DNA of 64,000 nt from UBA5704 sp036380715 (GTDB taxonomy: Bacteria > Acidobacteriota > Thermoanaerobaculia > Multivoradales > UBA5704), in contig DASVEF010000363.1 in assembly GCA_036380715.1 (NCBI GenBank), positions 15,487 through 79,486 of the forward strand. The letters are read 5' to 3'. Below, in pieces: positions 17,806 through 26,800 of the stretch. The position numbers and the translations under genes were made by a program. Numbering within the stretch: the stretch's first letter is position 1; every line of letters starts with the position of its first letter. The notes under the pieces are model-generated. The model worked only from the letters and a program-made list of their open reading frames with translations, did no database searches and was not told the DNA's origin.

Positions 17806-20800
17806 GGTGCGGACGTCGGGCGCGAGATCGCGCCAACTGCCGGCTCCGGGGGGACGGTCCGCGGCTTCGAAGACGGTCAGGGGGCCGTCGTACGGCGTGA
17901 GACGGTAGGCGCGGAGGGCATCGAGATTGGCTTGGAAGACGCGCACCCCCTGCCCGACGTCGGAGAGGCCGGCCTCGGGGGCTCCTCTCCGCCGGACCGA
18001 CTCCAGCAGGGCTTCCTCGCCGGGCGTCTCCGTCTCCAAGGAAGGGACCCGCGGATCGGTGGGATCGATGAGGACGAGGGCTTCCACCTCCTCGCCTTTC
18101 TCGCGCAGCCGCCGCGCCATCTCCAGGGCCACGAGCCCGCCGAACGACCACCCTCCCAGGCGCCACGGCCCCCGCGGCTGGACGCTCCGAATCTCTTCCA
18201 GGTAGCGCTCGGCCATGGCGCCGATGTCGCGCAGCGGCTCCTCCGCGTCCAGCAGACCGGTCGCCTGGATGCCGTAGAACGGGATCCCTCCACCGAGGCG
18301 GCGGGCGAGGTCGCGATAAGCGAAGACCCCTCCCGTGCCCGGGTGGACGCAGAAGAACGGCCGGCGGTCCGGCGACCCCTTCCGGAGCAGGACGAGCGCT
18401 CCGGAGGATGGCGCCGCGGCGTAGCCGAGGCGGACGGCGACCTCGGACGCGGGGCTGCCCAGAGGGCTCCCGCCCGCCTCGCGCCAGCGCTCCGCGACCG
18501 CGGCGTCCACCTTGCCGTGCGCGAGGAGCTTGACGTCTCCGAGAGGACGGGAGACCGCGTGCGGGCCGTCGACCATGCGCGCGGCTCCCGGCTGGTAAGG
18601 ATCGGCCATCTCCGGCCGGTATTCCAGGCCCAGGAAATCGCAGATCCCGGAGAGCACCCGCGCGGGCTCGCGCACCAGCTCCTCGAAGCGCACGGCGTGC
18701 TTGCGCTCCTCGGGAGCTCCGGCGAGGAAGCCGAGGATGTTCTGGTGGCTCACGGTCCAGACCAGCTCGGCGAGCTGGCGGCGCGTGAAGGGGTGCGGCC
18801 GGCGGAAGAAGACCTGGTCGAGCCGGGCCTCCTCGAACGAGCGGATGACCGCCTGCGGATGGCGCACCAGGTGGAGGTAGCGGGCGCTTTCGAAGCCTTC
18901 CTCGGCCCGCCGGAGCACCTCGGGATCGAGGGCATAGGACGGGGTCTTGTCCACCAGCGTCCGCGGGCCGATCCAGCCCTGGAGCTCGCGGTAGAAGCGC
19001 CGGGTGGTCCAGCCGGCGCGCTCGGCCTCTGCGACGATCCGCTCCGCCTCTTCCGCTCCACAGCCGCGCGCCTCCATCACCGCCCGGATCACCCCTTCGA
19101 GCCAGAAGCTGTCGCGCCCCTGGAAGGCCGCCCGCCTCCCGGCCAGGGTGCGGAACGAGAGCAGCTCCAGCTCCGGCGGCGCGAACAGGGACGGGTGAGC
19201 CCCCAGCATGACCCGCAGGAGCGTGGTGCCCGAACGCGGCGGCGACAGCACGAACAGGGCCGGAGGATTGCGCAGCTCCTCGAAGGATGGAGCGTCCCCT
19301 TCCGTCCGTCCGGCGACGATCAGCCGGCGCATCGCTTCGACCTCGGCCGGGCCGGCCGGGGCCTCCTCTCGGTCCTCCTCGTCCGCGGCCTCGCCCCAGA
19401 GCCGCCGGGCGGCCCGGGGGTGCTGCTCCGCGACGTAGGCGGCGAGGGAAGCCACGGTCGGGCAGTCGAAGATCGCCACGACGTGCACGATCTCCCCGAG
19501 CGTCTCCTGGAGGCGGTGGATCAGGATCGCGCCGGTGATCGAATTCCCCCCCAGGGCGAAGAAGTCGTCCTCGACGCCGATCTCCCCGATCCCCAACACC
19601 TGCTGGAAGAGCTCAGCCAGGTACTGTTCGAGCGACGTGCGCGGGGCGACGCTCGGCCGCCGCGCGGGAACCCCCTCGGGAGCGGGCAGAGCCGCCCGGT
19701 CGACCTTGCCGTTGGCGGTCAGCGGCAGCGCTTCGAGGAAGACGAACGCCGCCGGGATCATGGGGTCCGGCAGGCGTTCCACGAGCCAGGCGCGCAGGTC
19801 GGGAGCACCATCTCCTCTCACGTAGGCCACCAGCCGGCGCTCCCCGCCCGGACCGTCCTCGCGCGCCACGACCACGGCCTCGCGCACCGCCGGATGAGAG
19901 GTGAGCGCCGCCTCGATCTCCCCCGGCTCGATGCGGAAGCCGCGGACCTTGACCTGGTGGTCGATCCGCCCCAGGTACTCGAGGTCGCCGTCCGGCAGCC
20001 GCCGGGCCAGGTCGCCCGAGCGGTAGAGCCGCGCTCCCGGCTCGCTCGAGAACGGGTCGGGCACGAAGCGCCCGGCGGTCAGGTCCGGACGGCCCAGGTA
20101 CCCCTGGGCGAGCCCCGCGCCGCCCACACAGATCTCCCCCGGCACACCGACCGGCTGCGGCATGAGGCCCCGGTCCAGCAGGTGGAGCGTCAGATCGGGG
20201 ATCGGCCGGCCGATCCGGCTCCCCCGCTCCAGGTCTTCCGCGGCGAGCGGCCGCCAGGTGACGTGCACCGTGGTCTCGGTGATGCCGTACATGTTGACCA
20301 GCCGGGGACGGCCGAGCCCGTGCCGCTCGGCCCAGGGGCGCAGGCTCGCCGGCTCCAGCGCCTCGCCGCCGAAGATCACCAGGCGCAGAGACAGGTCGAG
20401 AGGCGCCGGCTCCTCCACCCAGAGGAGCTGCCGGAAGGCCGAGGGTGTCTGATTGAGCACTGTCACCCGCTCCTCGGCGAGCAGGCGGTAGAAGTCCTCG
20501 GGCGACCGGCTGACCCCGTACGGGACCACCACCAGACGGCCGCCGAAGGCGAGGGCTCCCCAGATCTCCCACACCGAGAAGTCGAAGGCGTAGGAGTGGA
20601 AGAGCGTCCAGACGTCCTCCGGGCCGGCGCCGAGCCAGGGATGGGTGGCGCCGAGCAGGCGGTCCACGTTAGCGTGCGACACCACGACCCCCTTGGGCCG
20701 TCCGGTCGAGCCCGAGGTGTACATGACATAGGCCGGCAGCGCCGGGTCGGCCGTCACGGCCGGACGGGACGCGTCGCTCCCGTCGAGGCCGGTCTCTGCG

Positions 20801-23800
20801 GAGAGGAGCAGGCGGGCGCCGCTGTCCTCCAGCACGAAATCGGTCCTCTCCCGCGGCCAGGCGGGATCGAGCGGCACGTAGGCAGCTCCGGCCTTGAGGA
20901 CCGCGAGCAGCGCCACGATCATCTCCGCGGAGCGCTCGAAGCGGAGCGCGATCCGGTCGCCCGGGAGCACGCCCCTGGCGAGCAGATAGCGCGCCAGGCG
21001 ATTGGCCCGCTCGTCGAGATCGCGATAGGTCAGCGACTCCTCTTCGAAGGTCACCGCCGTCGCGTCAGGCGTCCGGTCCGCCTGAGCCTCGAAGCGGTGG
21101 TGCAGGCAGCGCAGTCTCTGGAGGGGCACCGTAAGGGGTTCCGGCGGTCCTTCGTTCCATTCGACCAGGAGCTGATGCCGCTGCCCTTCGGTCAGGAGCG
21201 GCAGCTCGGAGAGGCGAAGACCGGGGCGCTCCGCCCAGGCGCAGAGCAGGGTGGCGAAGGCCTCCGCGAGGAGGGCGATGATCGTGGAGTCGAACTGGTC
21301 CGTGTCGTAGACCCAACTCGTCCGGAACCCCTCGGGGGTGTCGCGCAGGTTGACCACGAGGTCGAACTTCGCCGTGCCCTGGGGCAGCTCGACCTTTTCG
21401 AGGACAAGGCCGGGCAGCTCGAGCGGCGGCATGGAGAGCCCCAGGTACTGGACCAGCACCCGCAGCAGCGGCGGCCGGTGAGGGTCCCGCGGCATCCCGA
21501 GCTCGTCGACCACCATCTCGAAGGGGAGCGTCTGGTGGCTGAACGCCTCCAGCGCGGTCCGCCGCACGCGGGCCAGCAGCTCATGGCCGTCCGGGTCGCC
21601 CCCCAGGTCGGTGCGCAGGACCAGGATGTTGACGAAGAAGCCGATCAGGTCGCGCAGCTCGGGGCGGTCCCGCCCGGTGACGGTGGTGCCCACGACCACG
21701 TCGTCCACGCCGGTGATGCGCGCGAGCAGCGCCAGGAACGGGGCGAGGAGCACGGTGAACGGGGTCGCGTGATCCTCCCGGACCAGACGCTGGAGGTGGG
21801 AGGCCGCGCTGGCGGGGAGCGCCCGGTCGAGCGTGGCGCCACGGAAGCTCGGGGCGGAGCGGCGCGGCCGGTCGATAGGGAGGTCGGGCGGCTGCGCGCC
21901 GGCGAGCCGCTCCCGCCAGAAGGCGATCTCGCGCTCCAGCGACTCTCCCTGGAAGGTTTCGCGCTGCTCCGCGGCGAAGTCCGCGTACTGGAGCGGGAGC
22001 TCGGGCAGCAACGCGGGACGGCCGGCCGACCGCGTCGCGTAGTGTGCTCCGAGCTCGCCGATGGCGACGCCGACCGACCAGGCGTCGCTCGCGATGTGGT
22101 GCACGGTGAGCAGGAGCAGGTGCTCCTCGCTCCCCAGGAGGAAGAGCCGGGCGCGCAGGAGCGGCGGGCGCTCGAGGTCGAACGGCAGGCGGGCTTCCTC
22201 GCGCTCCAGCCTCTCTTCCTCCTCCGTCCTTGCGGGGAGCGGCAGGGCCGAGAGGTCGACGACCGGCAGCGGCAGCGGACTGGCCGGCTCGACCCACTGC
22301 ATCGGTTGGCCGCCGTGGATCTCCAGACGGGTGCGCAGCGCCTCATGGCGGCGGACGATCTCGGAGAGCGCACCCTGGAGCGCCGGGACGTCGAGGCGGC
22401 CGCGCAGGCGGAGCCCGGCCGGCATGTTGTAGGCGTTCAGCCCCGGATTGAGCTGCTGGAGGACCCAAAGGCGCTGCTGCGCGAAGGACAGGGGGACCGG
22501 CCCTTCGTGGGAGCGGGCCGGCCGCGAGACCTCTCTCTGGGCGGCACGGACGAGCTCGGCGGCGCCGGCCACGGTCGACGATGCGAACAGCCGGGGCACA
22601 GACAGTTGGACGCCGAGAACCTCGCGGACCCGGGTCGCCAGGCGGAACACGGAGAGCGAGTGCCCACCCAGGTCGAAGAGGCTGTCCTCCAGGCCGACCT
22701 GCTCGACGTCCAGCACCTCCTGGAACAGGCCGGCCAGCTCCAGCTCGAGGGACCCCGGAGGAGGCGGCTCCACGGCACTCCGGGTCTTCTCCGGCCCCGG
22801 CAGGGCACGGCGGTCGACCTTGCCGCCCGGCGTGCGTGGCAGGGCGTCGAGCACCAGGAGGGCGGAAGGCACCATGGGATCCGGCAGCCTCTCGCGGAGA
22901 AACTGCCGCAGCTCCCGCGGGTCCGGGATCCGGTCGCCGGAGGGGACCACCCAGGCCACCAGCCGCTTCTCGCCCCATCGGTCTTCGCGGACTCCCACCG
23001 TGGCCTCGCGCACCTCCGGATGAGCGAGCAGGTGCGCCTCGATCTCGCCCGGCTCGACGCGGAAACCGCGGAGCTTGACCTGCTGGTCGGCCCGGCCGAG
23101 GAAATCGATCCGCCCATCCGGCAGCCAGCGCCCGAGGTCGCCCGTGCGGTAGAGACGGCCGCCCGGCTCGCCGCCGAAGGGGTCGGGACGGAAGCGGTCG
23201 GCGGTCAGCTCCGGGCGGCGCCAGTAGCCGCGGGCGAGCCCCTCGCCGCCGATCCAGATCTCTCCCCGCGCTCCGGCGGGTAGGGGCTGGAGGCGCGCGT
23301 CGAGCAGATGGACCCTGTAGCCTGGCAGCGGCCGGCCGAGGCTCGGGCGCTCGCCCACGATCGGTCCCGCGGCCGTGCCGATCGTGGCCTCGGTCGGTCC
23401 GTAGACGTTGTAGAAACGGATCAAAGGGTGAGCCGCGAGGCGTTTCCAGAGCCCGGCGGAGATGGCCTCCCCTCCGACCAGGGCCAGACGCGGAGCCCAC
23501 CAGCCCGCGGCCTCTGTGGCTTCAAGCCACAGCGGGAGCTGGCTCGGGGCCGAGTCGATCCCGTCCGGAGCGTTCTCGCGCAGGTGGTCCGCCATGGCCT
23601 CGCCGCCGGCGCGCACCGTTTCCGGGACCAGGCAGAGGGTGTGGCCCCAGGCGAGCTGCACGATCTGCTCGAACGAGGCGTCGAACGAGAGGGAGAGGTG
23701 CAGGCTCAGCCGTAGCGCGGGCTCGCGGAGCTCGGGGACCGCGAGCCGCAGGGCGCGGCCGAAGGCGATCAGAGACCGGTGGCGGACCGCCACCCCCTTG

Positions 23801-26800
23801 GGTTGTCCGGTCGAACCGGACGTGTAGATGATGTAGGCGAGCTGGTCGGGTCCCGGACCGGCGGAGAGCCGCTCGCCCCTCGCTCCGGCGAGGTCCTGGT
23901 CGAGAGCCAGGGCGGCCGTCCCTCCCAGCCGCTCGCGCAGCCGCGACTCGGTGAGCACGAGGGCCGGAGCGGCGTCCTCCAGGAGGAAGGCCAGGCGCTC
24001 CCGGGGCAGGGCCGGATCCAGGGGCACGTAGACGCCTCCGGCCTTCAGGATGCCCAGCAGGGCGGCGATGGCCTCGGGCGAACGCTCCAGGAAGACCCCG
24101 ACCCGCTCCTCCGGCCCCACCCCCAGCCTGCGCAGCCGATCGGCGATCCGGTTCGTCCACCGGTCGAGCTCCCGATAGCTCAGCGCGACGGAGCCGGAAA
24201 CCACGGCCAGAGCCTCGGGCGTCCGGTCCGCCTGCGTTTCGAACAGGGAGGGGAAGGTCGTGGCGCCCTCTTCCACCTCTTTCTCCACCGGAATCTCGGC
24301 CCTGCTCCACTCCGCGAGGATCTGCCGGCGCTCGGCCTCGCCAAGGAGGGACAGCTCCGCGACCGGGCGGTCCGGGCTCGCCGCCATCTCCACGAGCAAC
24401 CTGTCGAGACCGGCCGCCAGCCGGCGGACGGTCGGCTCGGCGTACAGGCCGGTACGGTAGCGGATCGACCCCACGGCCCCGTCCTCCCTCTCGGTCAGCG
24501 AGAGGATCAGGTCGAACTGGGTCGTCCCGTTGTCCACGTCGACGCGGCTTACCTCCAGGCCGGAGAGCCGCGGCTCCTCCCGCGGCGCGTTCTGCAGGGT
24601 GAAGACCACCTGGAAGAGCGGCGAGGTGCGCGCGTCGCGCTCCGGGTTGAGCGCCTCGACCAGCCTTTCGAAAGGGAGGTCCTGGTGCGCGAAGGCGCCG
24701 AGCGCCGCCTCCCGCACTCGTCCCAGCAGGCCGCGGACCGGCGGCGTGTCTCCGAGGTCTGTCCGGATCACCAGGGTGTTGACGAAGAAGCCGATCAGGC
24801 CTTCGATCTCCAGGCGGTTGCGCCCGGCCACCGGGGTGCCGGCGCAGACGGTCTCTTCGCCCGACCAGCGGGAGAGCAGGGCCTGGAACGCGGCGAGCAG
24901 GGTCATGTAGAGGGTCGCCCCGACGGTGCGGCCGAGGCTCCGCAGCTCCTCGATCCGCTCGGCCGGAATCCACAGCGGGACACTGGCGCCGGCGGGGCTC
25001 TCCCGGTCCGGAGGCGGATAGTCGGTCGGCAGGTCGAGGAAGCGCGGAGCGGAGGCGAGCCGCTCGACCCAGTACCGGAGCTGTTCCTCCAGTGCCTCGC
25101 CGCGGAGCTGCTCGCGCTGCCAGATCGCGTAGTCCGCATACTGGACGGCCGGTTCGGCGAGAGGCGAGGGCTCCCCCCGCGAGAAGGCTCCGTAGAGGAC
25201 CGACAGCTCGCGCAGGAAGATGGCCGCCGACCAGCCGTCGCTCACCAGGTGGTGCACGGTCAGGAACAGCGTGTGCTCCTCCGGTTCCAGCCGCAGGAGG
25301 CGGAGGCGCAGCAGCGGACCGCGCTCCAGGTCGAAGGGACGCCGGGCCTCTTCGCCGCCGATCCGCCGCGCCTCGCGCTCCCGCTCCGCCGACGCCAGAG
25401 TCGAGAGGTCGATCTCCGGCAGGAGGACCGGAGCGGGGGGATTGACCGCCTGGACCGGCTCGCCGTCCAGGGCCACGAACCGGGTGCGGAGCGATTCGTG
25501 ACGCCGGACGATCTCGGACAGCGCGCCCGCCAGGGCCGCGGCATCCAGAAGGCCGCGCAGATGGAGCCCGGCCGGGACGTGGTAGGCGGTCAGCTCGGGA
25601 GTGAGCTGGTGCAGAACCCAGAGGCGCCGCTGCGCGAAGGAGAGAGGGACGGCGCCGTACCGGGGTACGCGTCGGATCGGTGGCAGCGGCGGAGCGCTCC
25701 GGCCGAGATCCCGCACGGCGTCTGCCAGCTCGGCGACCGTGGGGCTCTCGAACAGCCGCCGCACCGGGAGCTCCACGCCGAAGGTGGCGCGGACGCGGGA
25801 GGCCAGCCGGGCGGCGAGCAGCGAGTGCCCCCCCAGCTCGAAGAAGCTGTCGCGCAACCCGACCCGCTCGATATCCAGCACCTCCCGGAAGAGATCGATC
25901 AACCCCATTTCGAGAGGATCGGGAGGCATGGCCGGCTCCGCGCCGGCACTCTCCCACCGGGGCTCCGGCAGGACGCGGCGGTCGAGCTTGCCGCTCGGCG
26001 TGCGCGGCAGAACGGCGAGCACTTCGATCGCGGCTGGCACCATGGGCTCGGGCAGGCGCTCTCTCAGCCAGCGCCGCAGCTCGCGAGGCTCTGGAGTGTG
26101 CCCCTCGGCAGGGGTCACCCAGGCGACCAGCCGCCGCCCTCCGTCGCGGACGCCGGCCGCGGCTTCCCGTACCTGCGGATGCCCGAGCAGGCAGGCTTCG
26201 ACCTCCGCCGGCTCGACGCGGAACCCGCGGAGCTTGACCTGCTGGTCGGCCCGTCCGAGGAAACCGATCCGCCCGTCCGGCAGCCAGCGCCCCAGATCGC
26301 CGGTCCGGTACAGGCGCGCGCCAAGCCTCCCAAAGGGGTCGGGCCGGAAGCGGTCGACCGTCAGGTCCGGCCGGCGCCAGTAGCCGCGCGCCAGGCCCTC
26401 GCCGCCGATCCACACCTCGCCGCGCGCCCCGGCAGGCACGGGCTGGAGCCACGCGTCCAGCAGGTGGACCCGATAGCCCGGCAGGGGCCGGCCCAGGCTC
26501 GGCTCGCTCCCTTCGACGAGGACCGCCGTGGCGTCGACCGTGCACTCGGTCGGGCCGTAGACGTCGTAGAAGCGGGTCCGCGGATGCTCCGCCAGAGTCT
26601 TCCACCGCGCCGGCGGGATCTCCTCTCCGCCCACCAGCACGAACCGTGGCGGCCGGCCGGAAGCCTCGAAGGCGGGGAGCAGCACCTCGAGCTGGCTCGG
26701 CGTGCAGTCGAAGCCGTCGAGACCGCTGTCGCGCAGAAAAGCCGCCATGGCTCCGCTGTCGTGCCGCGCCTCCTTGGGGACGAGGTGGAGCGCATGCCCC

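Noticed and set aside
17932..23283. 1783-residue open frame on the plus strand opposite the NRPS
   Set aside because: Mirror frame of a GC-rich NRPS gene; no family motifs and Arg/His/Glu-rich composition typical of antisense frames.
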